Source: Siphonodentalium dalli
Taxonomy: Eukaryota; Mollusca; Scaphopoda; Gadilida; Siphonodentaliidae
DNA: 64,000 bases
Direction of reading: 5' to 3'
Assembly (NCBI GenBank): GCA_032622095.1
Contig: CP136065.1
Location: forward strand, 57,225,949-57,289,948
The translations under genes were made by a program, and so were the position numbers. The notes beneath the pieces are model-generated. The model did not search any database. It had not been told where the DNA came from and was given only the letters and a program-made list of their open reading frames with translations. Below, piece after piece: positions 1 to 13,100 of this stretch. How positions within the stretch are numbered: the stretch's first letter is position 1; each line of letters opens with the position of its first letter.

Positions 1-1114
1 GAAATTTGTGAATGGCAGGAGAGATCGCTTATTTGCCGTGATCAGCATATGTTTGGGCATTTGTAAAACGAGTGAAATAGTATGGGTATTGGTAAAACGA
101 GTAACAAAACTATATATTAAAGATCTGTAATATATCATTATCATCATTGGTATATCCTCCAATGCATTATACCGGTATATAAAGACAAGAAAGTAATAAC
201 TAGAGAACAAAAAGGAAGGTCAGTTAGGTCAGACTCGCAGTCCTATTCAGTATTCGAGCTATTCGTCGTTATCATGATAGCGGACACTAGTGTTGGGAGG
301 TATTATAATTTACGTTTCGGTTTTAGTATGCAATCACTTAACATATAGCAATTACTGCCAAATTGAGTGTTAATTAGTCCCACAGGCACAACCAGTTACA
401 GAGTAGCATGGAGCATCAATTTCCTTGATAAAAGGGAAGATTATTGAAGAAGTTTTGGGTTGCTTCAACTACAATGTCTGTTTGGTCACTCAATTGAATT
501 GATCATATTAAATCACAACAGGGAGGAAGAACGGGAAGAGTGAAGACATTGTGCAGCTGATCTCAATCTTCAAACTTTGTCGACTTACATAGTTTTTATA
601 AACACCACTGTAAAACAGTTTTATATAAAGTATGTCGTGGTGTGGTTCCAATTTGAATCCATGTTGCTTCGTGCAGTATTAACTATTAAGTTACGAAAGC
701 ACGCATTGCCACACAACGCCACTTTAGTAAAAGTCTTTTACGTTGTCACTTCCTTGAGTGCATTCAGACTTGATACACAGTGACTGCACACGTGCTTTTG
801 TCGGAAGAAAACTTCAAAGGGTCGGAATTGATTGAAGGTCGCCGACACTTCCAGATAGTTCGAGAATTGCTACTAAGTATCTGATACTACCGCGTGTACC
901 AATTAATGCTTGCATTGCACTCTACTATCGGTGACACAGGATTTAGTATTAGTTTTGCATCATTTAACCTAATATTTTGAGGATTATTCACGTTCACATT
1001 CAACTGACAACGGGATGCGGTTACGTCCGGTTCATTTTTTTCTAACCGGTTATGTCGCTAACCGGATGCTAACCGGTTAACCGTCTAACCGTTTCAGCTC
1101 TAGAGACCATACGT
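1..1114. other. Intergenic, no gene seen
   Basis: I see no exon, RNA gene or recognisable protein here. The short open frames are AT-rich and lack protein-like composition. The only structure is a cluster of CTAACCGG-like motifs near the right end, listed separately. Confidence 0.6.
1043..1092. repeat. Short cluster of TAACCGG motifs
   Basis: Five copies of TAACCGG or TAACCG occur within about 50 bp with irregular spacing. They stand out from the AT-rich surroundings. No function can be assigned; it could be a degenerate minisatellite or a transposon end. Confidence 0.5.
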
Positions 1115-4100
1115 GGGCTCTTTCACGTTAAAGGTTGACCACAAGTGGCCAAATAGGGTCCAAAAAAAGCGTTTTTCAAATCACTTTTTCTTCATTAATT
1201 CATGTTAGGAACATCTTACTGGATCGGGAACTAAAGTTTCAGAGCAGGAGCAAGTGTATTTTGATTTTTCAGGTTTGGTCTATGCAGGATTCCCTCAAAA
1301 TTGAAAATACTGAACAACTAATTTCTAATGTCTGAATTTTAATTATTATGCATCTGTTTCCGGAATGATATCACATGACATTGAGCATTGAACAATCAGA
1401 GAACATATATGTAAAAATTACTGGAAAAATCTTTGAATTTCCATATTTTTTTAATTTATATGTAAATTATGAACTCTTAATATTCATATTCCCTAATTGT
1501 TATTCTCTGATAATAGAAAATGCTTCAGTAGTGTAAAGATTTTCCTTCTAAAGTTGAAGTGCATGCTTCAAGGATTGTAATATTGAAAGCATTTTCAAAA
1601 TCGGACAAAAAATGACTCAACAAGAGCATATTTAAAAATTGCCAATTTACACTGACTTTTTCTCGGAGAGGACACACTTTTTTAACATTCATTCACTGTA
1701 GACATATTAAAGAGTCTTGTAACTCAATCTTTTAAAGATTGCCGATTTTCATTGTCTTGTTATATATTTTAGAAAACTTGAATAGACCTGTCAAACTGAG
1801 AAATGAGAAGATAAACATATTGAGACTCTTGGAAACATGACTCGACAAATGATAAGTTGGGGCAAAATCTGTTGTCCCATAACCTGTTTTTATGTGTACC
1901 CATACCATCGTATGGTACCGGTATACGTATAAATGTTGACGTTCGGATTTACCAATCATCGTCCGTCCGTCTGTCTATCCGTATGTAGACATTTTAAGAA
2001 TGGTGCGATAACTCAAACATTTTCTATCCAATCGTAACCAAATTTTGTACGAGTTTCTCATCCCAAAATGCAGGATGAGTTTGAAAATGGGTTTGATATG
2101 ATTTTTAAATAGAGGTATGGGCCTTTTTCGACTTAGAATTCACGCATGATGCGGTGACGCAAACATGTTTTTATCTGACTGAAACCAAATCTGGTATTTT
2201 GGTTTGTGATTTCGCAGCCCAAAATACAGATCAAGTTTGAATATGGGTTTGATACAATTTTTTTACTGGAGTGATGGCCCTTTTTCGACTTACAATTATT
2301 CAGATCTGAGGTTTACTGATTAATACAGGCTTTACTGTATAAGATACAAGAGACACCTGCAGACAAGGCGAATTATTGAACTAGAGTTATTTTTTGCTGT
2401 CATATGTTAGCCCTATTATAATCTGTAACTCATTGACATTCACAAATGAATGGACTCTCCCATTTCATTCTAAAAGTATAAATTGGAATAGTCCATTTGT
2501 ATGGATGTTTTCAGAATATGAGCAGACAGAGCGAACCCACATTTAATGTAGTAGTGCACTATTTAAAATTCAAAATTATTTGCAGTCTCACTGGGCCGAT
2601 TTCCATAATACTTGGTATGGAGACATAGTTTATAATTTGTTCATAGGGTCATGGTTGAGTGGATTTTAGGGGATAATGAGGTGTGAGAAGATTAATATTG
2701 AGGGCTATGGGGTTGTCATGGATTTAATGTCGAGAACAGAAATCAATGCTTTTCTATGTATGAAACAAATCTATTGTGTGCTATAGAGCATTTGGAAAAT
2801 GGGCTATCTTCAGTTTATCAGGTCAGGGGCTTCAAGCGGTCCTAGTCATGAGGCATTAAAAGGGTCAGATAACTCTAAATAAAATAAGAACTTCAAAAAT
2901 CTTTTTCTCCAGTCCAAGAAGGCAGATAAACATTGTTAGTACTTGGTGTGGATTATTGCGATGAACCATAATTTCCAATTTGTTCATCCTGTCATGGTTC
3001 ATTGAAATATAGGGGCCATGGAGCGCTTAGAAGATTAACATTGATTATTATTGATTTTAGCGTCCAAGCTACTTGTAAAACATTGTAATGTGTGAAATCA
3101 TTCTATTGGGGGTTATATTTTTTTTATATGAACAGTGGTAATCTGTATTGAGTGTATCGAGGCGTCATAGGGGCAGAATCCTCATGTTATGGTTGTATAA
3201 ATATATGGATAATACTTTTGTATGGTCTAAACTATTTTATTGAGAGCTATACAGACCACCAGGGTATGAACTGTGTTTATTTATCTCAGTTTACGGGTCC
3301 TATGGTATTCAAATGTTATTATATGTACACACACATGGAGTATTCCTTTAATATTGCAAGTAAGTGCAGATACTCTGCAATCTGTTAAAAAATGTGTCCT
3401 CTCCGATAATTCAAGACAATTATATTTAACTATTGAGAAACACATGTTTTACGAACAACACTTCCATCAAACCACTTGTAATCAATGACATGATTATCAA
3501 TAATCAAGAAATTCTTCAGATTGACAATTTACTCAGACAATTGCAGTTGAGCAGACCTGAATTGCCTCAATGGAAATAAATGAAATAACACATTAGTAGC
3601 TCAAATTGGACACAGCATGTTGCATAAACTGTATTTTAATATAGTATATTATTACTACACCTCATTCTCATTAACAGAATGGTTAAAGTTCAATATAAAC
3701 CAATGTCTTCCAGAAAATCTCTGGGTTCTATGCTTGAATTCTCGGAGAGGACATTTTTTTTAACATTTAATGAGCTGCTGTACCAAATCGGGATGGTTCA
3801 GCCCACCAATTAAAGTGTATACACCCTCAATACTAGTGACAGTTTATCCACAATACAAAATGATTTTCTCATTTCATTAGTAATAGCAGTTGACAAAGAT
3901 TCTCAGAGAGGACAGATTTTAACGGAATTTCTGTCCACATATTTTGGAGAATTGAATATAATTTAAATAGACTAATACACAGAAAACGAATTTTACCATT
4001 AATCTTCTATACCATGAAATGTCCAACTGAACTATATTCCTGATCCATGGTTATTGTAAACTGTGTTTATAAAAAGCTTTATTTTAGTTTCACATGCTAT

Positions 4101-4493
4101 AAATCATTTAACGGAATATCTCAATAACCTTCAAATTCAAATATCATCAAAGTGAATGCACGAAATCACTCAAAATTTTCACCACATGATCAAGCAGACA
4201 TAAGCTAAAGGTTAAATGAGGACATTTTTGGCAAACCCATAAATTAAAATAAATATAGGGAATACAATATCATCACAGCAATGATTGGCCACTCAAAATA
4301 TGCCAAAATTGGTACCCATCGCCCTATAATTTTGTTATATTTTCCAATATAGTAGTGAAATTTTGTCTGCAGGTTGGGCTGTGCATCAGTACTATAGAAA
4401 TATTATTAAGACACTCCAAACACAATAACAAATGCATCATTTTCTCGCCTATCCGAAAAATTCATTTTGTCAACCTTTAACGTGAAAGAGCCC
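1115..4493. mobile_element. 3.4 kb non-autonomous element with 25-bp inverted ends
   Basis: The left end starts GGGCTCTTTCACGTTAAAGG and runs 25 bp (1115-1139). Its perfect reverse complement lies at 4469-4493. Inside, a short block based on TCTCGGAGAGGAC recurs near 1660, 3740 and 3899, and inverted near 3392. No transposase-like frame is visible. I could not settle a target duplication (left flank ACGT, right flank ATGT). A family A repeat is nested at 1888-2305. The superfamily is unknown. Confidence 0.55.
1888..2305 (+). repeat. Dispersed repeat family A, copy 1
   Basis: It opens with a small hairpin around ACCAT...ATGGT, followed by GTCCGTCCGTCTGTC-like sequence. Then come two units of about 150 bp sharing GATAACTCAAACATTTTCTA, a tract ending in GGGTTTGAT, and CCCTTTTTCGACTTA. 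Copies with the same order lie near 23.6 and 63.1 kb. No coding capacity is seen. Confidence 0.7.
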
Positions 4494-5768
4494 ATGTGGC
4501 CGGGAGATGTTGATATTATTCTGTCAGCATGGAATCGGAGTATTAAATTGATTCTTTATTAATAATTTTGAATTACAATTAGTATAGGAGCAATATGTAC
4601 AATATAAATCATAGTGTGTAACATTCACTTGTGCTTATGGATAGTGGATTAAGCAGTGTTAAACCATCAAAGAGATTCACTGGACATCGATCGTGAGTTA
4701 ACTAATTCAATTTACGCGGCATTTATGAATGTATTTCCGGCAATCCGCTGTTTATTTTATCTTGATTATTAAGTTGATAGAAACTGCGCGTCTGTGCCCA
4801 AAAACCAGCGAGCAAGACTATGCGCGCCTTCATTTTCTAAAAATGAAAGTCTGCACATGACATTATGCAAGACAGGTGTGCATTTATGTATACAGCAATG
4901 CACAAGGTGTGCATCTATGTCTAAAATGTTATGATAACGACCCCATCACTGGCATCAGGCTCAGCTCAGCAACATGACAGTGACTCAGTGAGTCAGTCCT
5001 GAGCGAGTGCCACCGCTACTGGCGCTAGTATAGTAGTAATATTAAACCAACTCAACTGACTCTTTACTGAGCTATCCACTCCTCCTGAATTTTCTAAATG
5101 TCTAGTCAGATAAAATAAGTATAAATAAAATATATATATTATTATAATGTCAAAACGCTAATCCTCAATTGCTTTGTTGTTTTTGCACTGTGATTTTACT
5201 GTTTGATTCGGTCCTTTAATTTACATGGACGACCGTTGGACGTGAAGAAAAACATGTTTATCAATTTTGGAAGCACTGTTGATCAATTAATTGAGAGGTT
5301 CCATAATTGTGCATTTCTCAATAGCTTCTTATTATATCGATTGCAATTATCGTTCAATTCCTGTGCATGTCTTTGCGGTTTTACAATATTAATACCTACC
5401 AAAAGATTGTGTACAATTTGGAAATTAATCTCCAGCAAAGCAAAAATTCTTCTGGAATCGAAGCAACCAATCAAAATCGAGGATATAAGTTATGATTGAA
5501 CACGTAAAACGACGTCATTGTGGTACTATCAGAGACCGAGCACAGTCAGCGGGAATCGCACCGAAAGTAACAGACTAATAACTGTTGGCAGCGACCGGAA
5601 TCGCGGACTAAAAGTTACAGTATACGGATAACAGCTGAAAACGACCTAGACGTCTCACGAAAACCTATAAGAGAAAAAATTATGTCAAATGTATATGTTC
5701 ATGTTTTTAACAATGTGGGTTGAAGGAAAAGCCTCCACACGCGATCCTATTCCTAGCCCTACGTATTA
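4494..5768. other. Intergenic, no gene seen
   Basis: AT-rich sequence without a recognisable gene. A 98-codon open frame at 5203-5499 has no motif I recognise and no splice context, so it is not called. Confidence 0.5.
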
Positions 5769-5805
5769 ATTAATGAGGCTGAATAGGTCACTCTCACCGG
5801 TTTTC

Positions 5806-6101
5806 TGTGATAAAGTTACCCAGGTTCCTGAAATTGTGATAAAGTTACCCAGGTTGGAGAGGATTGTGATAAAGTTACCCATGTTCATATATGGCAAGAA
5901 ACGTGAGCAAAAAGTTAAGGGGGTATGCTTTTGTCCCATGTAAAAAGCCTTACAGAGCGGTCCAGTATTTCACTCAGTCACTTTTGAATCAAGTTCTTAT
6001 TGTGAGATTTGCTTAACCTGGGTAACTTTATCACAATTCTCTCCAACCTGGGTAACTTTATCACAATTTCAGGAACCTGGGTAACTTTATCACAGAAAAC
6101 A
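5806..6101. repeat. Palindrome with three motif copies per arm
   Basis: The left arm has three copies of GATAAAGTTACCCAGG (the third ends in ATG) about 30 bp apart. The right arm has three copies of the complement, CCTGGGTAACTTTATC, in mirror order. The spacer is about 115 bp. The arms would form a long hairpin in RNA or single-stranded DNA. Confidence 0.85.
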
Positions 6102-6110
6102 GGGGAAGTC

Positions 6111-6495
6111 GGTAGCCGAGATGTAGCGTAGGCCTACTGGTCTCTCGTGCTAGCGGACCGGGGATCGCAACCTGGTCAGGGTATTCTGACAAAAATCAGA
6201 ACTCGGTCAGATACCAAGTTTGTCAGGCTGAAAAGTCTCATTCGAGATCATTGAATAAAGATCCGAATGCAAAATGCCGACTTCCCCCCATTACAACACT
6301 TGTCCATGTATGTTGTCGTAGAAGCAGTACGCTGTCCGATCGGGCGCGGACATTAATGGCTGAACCGTGTACACGCATCGGTGTGTGCACGTTAAAGAAC
6401 GCTACTGGAGTCACCACATGGTTATAAAGTTACTCGGCTGCGGTAGTACCTGGACCAGTGCGTCTGCAACCAGAATTGGTTCATGCACTGTAATA
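6111..6495 (+). mobile_element. Degraded tRNA-derived SINE
   Basis: The start resembles a tRNA with a Pol III internal promoter: an A-box-like GTAGCCGAGATG near 6112 and a B-box-like GGGATCGCAACC at 6161-6172. Downstream is GTGCACGTTAAAGAACG, a motif I associate with invertebrate SINE bodies. It lies inside the foldback element's right half. The boxes depart from consensus, so activity is unlikely. Confidence 0.5.
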
Positions 6496-6639
6496 TCTAC
6501 AGATACAGAAAACCCGTGAGAGTGACCTATTCAGCATTAATGAGGGGCATAATGCGTCAGATGTCGCTGAACGATTTCATGATTTAGCATAGAAGGCACA
6601 TTCGATCTTTATTGATCATATATAATTCTTTCTGTGTCA

Positions 6640-7690
6640 TGTCACCGACCTGCCGGACACAGTGTTCAAATTCACAAGTTATGCTGTTCGCAGATGACTG
6701 CTTACTCTACCGCCAGATCAACAGCAACAAGGACCATAAAATATTGCAAGAAGACCTCCACAAACTAGAACAGTGGGCGCTTTAATCCGTCGAAGTGTTA
6801 TATCATGAGCATCAAACAGAAGACCCAGAGGTACTACCAGCTAGCAGGACAGATATTAAAAGAGGTCACGAACAACCCATACCTCGGAATTCAATTCTCC
6901 AACGATATGATCGACATGGTTCCACCACATCAATTCCACCACGAAGAAAGCAAATTCCACCCTATTTTCGAAGAAACTTACGATACTGTCCAACCAAATT
7001 CAGGAATACAGCATAGATAGCGCTAGTCCGTCCCCAAATAGAATACGCCACCACAATATGGGACCCATGCATACCACGAGAAGGATAAATCGAAGCTAGA
7101 GATCTCGAGAGTCCAACGGAAAGCGGTACGCTTCGTCAAACAGGATTATCGGTCATAGTACAGTCGATCTATGGTTGAACCCCTAACTAATTGCAATATA
7201 AGCTTTTTTGGTGTCAATCGTTCCAGCATAGCTTCCACAACAACATACTAAAACCCACCATTAATCCCCAATGTAGAAAGTCTCCATTTGGGGGGTGGTG
7301 AATAGAGAAGGGATGCGTAACATCGATGCTGAAAGAACTAGAGCTAACATCCCTAGAATCGAGAAGAAAAGAACAACGATTGGCATTACTGTACAAAGTG
7401 GTTTAATGGGTCTACCCCGGGCATAAATAGTGAGCACTACCTGAGACATTATCGACCGAAAAGGATAAAGGTGCCAAAACAGTTCGAGGACTACCTCAGC
7501 AGCAACTTTGTGGAAAACCTGGTGACGAACAACGACAACAGCTTCGAACTCATTAAAACTGACACAGACCAGTTCAAAAATTCATTCTTTCCACGAACAA
7601 TAATAGAGTGGAACAAACTGGATGACAATACAGTCAATGCCGCTGATTTGGAATCATTCAAAGCGGCTCTGTGGGACCTAAATTAGCGCT
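6640..7690 (+). pseudogene. Degraded non-LTR retrotransposon (LINE), RT and C-terminal parts
   Basis: A frame near 6680 reads LFADDCLLYRQI, the FADD form of the reverse transcriptase catalytic motif, followed by LQEDLHKLEQW. About 6800-6910 reads ILKEVTNNPYLGIQFS, about 7020 reads ALVRPQIEYATTIWDP, and 7580-7690 reads FFPRTIIEWNKL then LESFKAALWDLN, the usual C-terminal block of CR1/Jockey-like LINEs. Stops and frameshifts break it throughout. The order of parts matches a LINE ORF2 read on the plus strand. Confidence 0.85.
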
Positions 7691-8241
7691 CTCCCACCGT
7701 CCTGAAAAAACCAGATTGAGATCTATATATATAGGACGTCTATATGATACAGTACAGATACAGACAGATACAGATTTATTAGTCCCCCTTTAAGTCATCT
7801 GCGGTCAAACTTCAACGTCAAACTTCAAATACGCCCATCCAATGGCATCCCCCTGGTCAGGTGAGTGGTGACCCATCTGTACCAATTTTCCTACTAAGCT
7901 GATAAGGAATGCTCTTTATTGCTCATATTTGCCCCTCTGCATCTAACGACAGCTAACTCTTGACACTCTATTCGTCAATTTACCCCCATATTTCAATTTT
8001 TACCGACCAGATTGCAACCAGTTTGGTTATATAATTAACTTTTTTATTTAATCAATAATTAGTGCCCTTTAAGACTTCTGATTTCAACGGGGCCCATCTA
8101 ATAAGATTTTTCGGGTCAAATTACCTCTATATTCAAATCTCCGAAAAGTCCAGTCGTTTCTGTATAAACGATCTGTACGCGCCGGTAGATAAAAGCCAAT
8201 TGCGTGAGCCTTTCAAGTTTGACATTGCGTGTAGCTAGTAG
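7691..8241. other. No gene; LINE tail and unique sequence
   Basis: It begins with a short TATATA tract and an ACAGATACAGACAGATACAG simple repeat that probably ends the LINE copy. After that I see no exon or repeat I can name. Confidence 0.5.
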
Positions 8242-8267
8242 CCCCTCGTGTGACGTCACACGAGGGG
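8242..8267. repeat. Perfect 26-bp palindrome containing a CRE core
   Basis: The sequence CCCCTCGTGTGACG and its exact complement meet at the centre of TGACGTCA, the full cAMP-response-element octamer. A partial third arm, CACACGAGGG, follows at once. No promoter or gene is visible nearby, so a regulatory role is only a possibility. Confidence 0.7.
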
Positions 8268-8432
8268 GCACACGAGGGAACATTAACTTTTCAGACTGCA
8301 TAATCCATGACGGAACATTATTAACTTCAGTTACGGGCAGCCTATCCCAAAAATCCTTTTGGCACCGTGCTCAGTGGATTAGCGCCGATCGATAACGATG
8401 AAAAAATCTAGACCTGAGTAATACTTTAATTA

Positions 8433-8510
8433 GACGCCACGTACAACCGTCCGATCTCGCTACTCCCACCGATGATCGAGAGCAGCGAGATCGGACGGTT
8501 GTGGCGTCTA
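8433..8510. repeat. Short hairpin repeat family E, copy 1
   Basis: The arms are TAGACGCCAC...CAACCGTCCGATCTCGCT and its complement, around a 20-bp loop. A second copy is at 16,923-16,996 with the same arms. This looks like a very small palindromic MITE or a transposon end pair. Confidence 0.75.
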
Positions 8511-8635
8511 TACTTTAATTCTCTATTTTTCAACCGGTTTGATTCGTAAATTTATACAATATAGTGTATCTCTTTTATTTATTTTTTCCACAAATTCAAA
8601 TGCTATTATTAAATTAATAACACTTTATTCGCCTA

Positions 8636-8935
8636 AGGACATGTGCACGTCTAATTAAATAGCTGATTACATCTCCCTGAATAAGTCCATGATATGCTCC
8701 TAAAATAGTGTGTCGTTTGCTCATATATCGGCATTTATGCTACTCAAATCACCATATATAAATATTTCAAATTATTTATTCGGACGTTTTGTTTCCGGAA
8801 ATGTTAGTCTAGACTATGTTGAAATTTCCGGCAATACTGGTGTTTTACTATATTTGCATAATGACATGTGCTTGGCTGATTAAATATACCTGAACTTGAA
8901 TAAGTCCATGATATGTTCCTAAAATAGCGTTTGCA
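8636..8935. repeat. Diverged ~225-bp direct duplication
   Basis: Two blocks share GACATGTGC, a TTAAATA stretch, and GAATAAGTCCATGATATG followed by TCCTAAAATAG. They start near 8636 and 8862. No gene is seen in either. Confidence 0.6.
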
Positions 8936-9710
8936 ATAATCAGAAAGTATACACGTGGTGTTGACATATCAGGCACCGGAGCCGCGAGTTCGCCAGAGGG
9001 GAGCATTCATGCAGGGTATATGCACTCCCGGGAAATTTTTGAAAAATAAGTTGAATTTGATGAGTTTTGGACGGTGCTGAAGCGGAATTTATTGTATTGT
9101 ATAAGGCCGGTCCATGGTGTGATATTCCTTAGCCAGTTACTTAACTTATGTTACACCAGTATTAGGGGTATTTTCCGTTATGTTTCGTTATATTTTACTA
9201 TCTGAGACACCATACATCTAAATTCATATCAAGAGGAAATCGCATAGCGAACATATCGGAAGCGGGCCGTGTGAGTAGCGTCTCTTTGGACCTGAACCAT
9301 AACGATTTTTTATGTGACAAATTATTATGATGTAAATTTTTCCAAAACAAACCAATGGGACAACTTTCCAACTTTATTTTTCATATTAAAACACTTCTTC
9401 GAGAAGAAAAAAAAAACGCTCTTCAAATAAAACAAAATCAGTTCTGAATATCTCCGTTATTTAGTCAATTTAATAAAAATAATCGCTTTTTTTTAAAACT
9501 TTTTATTTTATTTTATGTCTAATTTATAAATATCTCCGTTATTTCGTCAATATAATCATCATGATGTGTCCGTGGTCAGTTCATTATTATAAAGTTATTA
9601 TACAATGTTGTGTACAGTATGTGTTTTTCTTATACTCGTCCAATTTAATTAAATTCAATTTTTGTATATACTCGTCGTCATTTTGACATATAGAGTGGAA
9701 ATAAACAATA
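8936..9710. other. AT-rich intergenic, no gene seen
   Basis: There is a weak local duplication of ATCTCCGTTATTT (near 9440 and 9530). Otherwise I see nothing. Confidence 0.5.
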
Positions 9711-10178
9711 TTAAAGGTACTCAATCCGATAAAACTCATCTCAATTACTATTTCAATGGCTTCGGGTGTCAAAAATATTTGATTCGAGTCGAGGAAGTCA
9801 CCCACCAAAGCTCAGATTTGTTAGATATCGATTTTAGAAATCTATTATTTTTCATTATCGGGAATTCTTTCTGGCCCAGTACGTAGTCAATTATTACCAC
9901 TTGATTTTAGAGTTACCCATCCTTGTCTGTTTGAATAGATTTGGAGTACACATCCAGAGCAGATTACGGCAGTTATTAGTACTTATCTCGAGTTAATAAC
10001 ACATTTCAAAAATCAATATCTAATAACTCTGAGCTTTGTTTGATGGGTTCCTCGACTCGAATCAAATATTTTTTACCCCCAAAGCCAAAGAAATAGTAAT
10101 ATAGGACCCTCTGATCGGATTGTTGTTGTTGGATTCTGTTGAGATGGGGACCCCTCTTTACGGATTGAGTACCTTTAA
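9711..10178. mobile_element. MITE family C, complete copy with inverted arms
   Basis: The ends are an exact 18-bp inverted repeat, TTAAAGGTACTCAATCCG (9711-9728 and 10161-10178). The arms continue as a longer imperfect inverted repeat containing TGGCTTCGGG and ATTTGATTCGAGTCGAGGA. The outermost TTAA may be the target site, as for piggyBac-like elements. Fragments lie near 27.5, 36.1, 40.4 and 61.8 kb. Confidence 0.8.
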
Positions 10179-13100
10179 ATGTCATAATATTTTGGATTGT
10201 GCATGCGTGCAGTGCATTATATATAAATTTCACGACAATTTAATATGGGATATGTGGTCAGTAATCAGAGGGTTTGAGTATGTTTCGTATATGGTTTGTG
10301 GTATGCCTCAGGAGTTCATCATTATTGATTGGGTTTAGAGCAAGATTAGTAAACGTTCGTTTATTATACCGCTATTAAATAGGTTATATAGTTATATAGC
10401 TTCTATGTGTTTGGGTCAATTATAGTAATATGTCTTTATATATCTTGTTATCAGCTCTTTCAGGTTTGGGCATACTTATATAGTATAAAATGAAATTCAT
10501 CTCCGATTTCCTCTGCACATAACGAGTATCTCTATTATATGGCGTGTTTGTCCAGTAACAAGTTTCCACCGGCAACCGGTTGTTTCTGAACCTGAACCAC
10601 GTTAATGGCATAACAACATTGTTGTTGTCTATACCGAGGAATTTAGGTCGGGTAAACTGTAAACACAATTAAGTTTAATGCTATGCCGATCGGATGGGAT
10701 ATTGCACATTAATTTTTACTGTCGGCGTTTTGATTTCTGGTATAGTTACATAGACTTTATAAATTGTCAATGAAAATGACCCTGCATTCCAATCCGTCAA
10801 AGGAACAGTCATGGCGTGCAGGCCAGTACGACGATGCTTTAAAATGTGTCATCGACTGGTACAGACGATCGGTCGCCCAAAACGTGACAAGATGGTACAC
10901 TGGCAATGTCTTCAAGTCTTGTCTTTTCAAAAGAACAAACGAGTTTTGCGTGCATGCATATGTGACATTATGTGAATCCTGTGGATACACGTGTGTATAA
11001 TGCACAGGCTTCGTACATCTCGCCGTTTGTTTTTATGAGCTGATTGCAGTGCGGATGGGCACGCAATGTTTAACACTATTCTAAGAGTAACAACTCTATG
11101 CTAATACAAAACATTTACTGCAGGGTTCAATGAACTGTTGTGCTTATTGATCAGCATTGTATAACACAAACAGGTGTATATATATACTGTCTCGTATACA
11201 TGCACCGATAGTACACTGGAATGGGATGCTCATAATCCCCGAGGGCATGATCAAACATGCAAGGACATGTGGGCGTGCATCGAGACCCTGCATTATGTTC
11301 TGGTTGTACCGATGCGTCTTCTCGGTATATTTGTATAACATCATAATAGTACAGCATGCATGGGGAAACAGTACAGATGACCGAGGATTTCTGAAATGTT
11401 AAAGGAGACTTTGGTAAAAACGAAAGAACGGCTCCTCAAATTCGGCAGCAGGTGAGTGATGCATGTGTGACATTTTCTATTAAATGTGTTTCATTTGCAC
11501 GATGTTCTCTATTTCTGCGATAATTTAAGCTGCAGATGTTCGATTTCTTCAATCAGCAGCTGAAGCCGGTGTGTTCAAGTTCAATGTCGGCTTTAAATAA
11601 TTGACCTTTAAAAGTTCAGCGGGAAATTTGAAAGGCGTAGTCATTCATATAAAACTTTGTCAGGGCATTGTAAAGCAAATGTATCGTTTCCACATTTGGT
11701 ATTCGCTAGAGTACTATAACATATATACATTATTGACAAATCAACAGCACAATCTAAAATCTAAATATATTTAGACCGAGTGTGGATTTATCAATACTTT
11801 TTAAAATGATGTGCTGACGTGTTTAAAGGCACGTGAGGCCTTAATTGTCGAAAATATTCATATTTGTTCCAAACACGGTAAACAGAAAACATTAAAACGC
11901 ATACAGTTTCGTTCATATATACCACGACCATCGCGTTAACAGCATGTTATCATAAATACCTACTATATTTTACCCAAGCAAGAGCCTGATTGGGTTACAG
12001 AGGACAGCACAATGCTACTGGCTAATCACACACAACTGGCATAAACGCTCTTTATTAGTTCCATATCAGGAATTCACGAACAAAGAACGCTCTTTATGTT
12101 TACCATCATAATATAAACAAACACAAGAAAAGTAACTTTTTATGCTTTTGTTTACATAACAATGGTCAAACAAATGAGAATAACATACTGTTTATGCGAT
12201 ATTTCTTATTTATATACGGACAAAGTCTGTCTACATTTTGATGTTCTTTCTGTTTGTGGCGGTTTTTGACGGGTGGAAATATTTTCACAGGATACCCACC
12301 GCCAAGGCCAATTAACCGTACCTTTAATATGAACGGAATAACAAATGATCATGCCAAAATAAATTATTTTCATAAAATTGTATCAAAATAGTCAGAAAAC
12401 AGCGCCATTGTTGTAAACGAATTACACGCAGTGACTATTGTTGGCAGAATCATTACCGTAATGTTTATGCCCAAAAGTGCATCCCGAACAAAGTAGTAAA
12501 TATTTACATTATAGTGCGTAGTTCAATCGGTGTGTTCTCAGAAATAGTACAATCAATGTGGTTGGAATTATCGACAATCTTAGTTCATTGTTTAGTTCAT
12601 AATAGCTAACATTCTTTTAACAATCTCGAAGCCGTGTTGCTCTCTATTAAATATTTATTCGAGCCTTGTACTAGTTCAGATCATGTACTTTTTATGCCAG
12701 TTATTTATTATTCGCATCAATAATTTTTATACTTACTGCATGAGAACGCCGTGTCCAAAATTTCCACTTCTAACAATATTATTAAAGTCATCTTTTTACA
12801 TTTTTATTGTTATATAATATGCTTGATATGGTCTCCAGATAGCATATATAGATTCCTTCAGAAGGTGCACTTAGTTTTCTGTGTAGGCCGATCTAAACTG
12901 TCCACCTCCTGAGATAGCTCAGGCGTGGAAACCCCTTAAAAACGTCACGCGCGCGTACTGATGTCTCCTCGTTTTAATCATAAAAATGATGTATAGTACC
13001 ATAAATGTATCAGAGAGACGACAGCTCTAGATTTGTGTCACATTGTCTAAATGTGCAATGTTTTAATACGCAACCGCTTATTTAAAATTTAGCGAAAAAT

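Larger units (their letters stand above)
5778..6535. mobile_element. Foldback/MULE-like element with 9-bp target duplication
   Basis: The ends are a perfect 20-bp inverted repeat: GCTGAATAGGTCACTCTCAC at 5778-5797 and its complement at 6516-6535. ATTAATGAG is present directly outside both ends (5769-5777 and 6536-6544), a 9-bp target site duplication. Duplications of this length are typical of Mutator-like and Foldback elements. Inside are a 296-bp palindrome and a SINE-like block. No transposase frame is present, so the element is non-autonomous. Confidence 0.75.

Noticed and set aside
5203-5499. 98-codon open frame
   Set aside because: No domain, AT-driven composition, and no neighbouring exon.
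6111-6180. tRNA gene
   Set aside because: A- and B-box-like sequences exist, but no cloverleaf with paired stems could be drawn. A SINE head fits better.
10757-11005. Open frames on both strands (82 and 78 codons)
   Set aside because: No recognisable motif, no splice context, and both strands open at once. It could be untranslated exon sequence, but I cannot show it.
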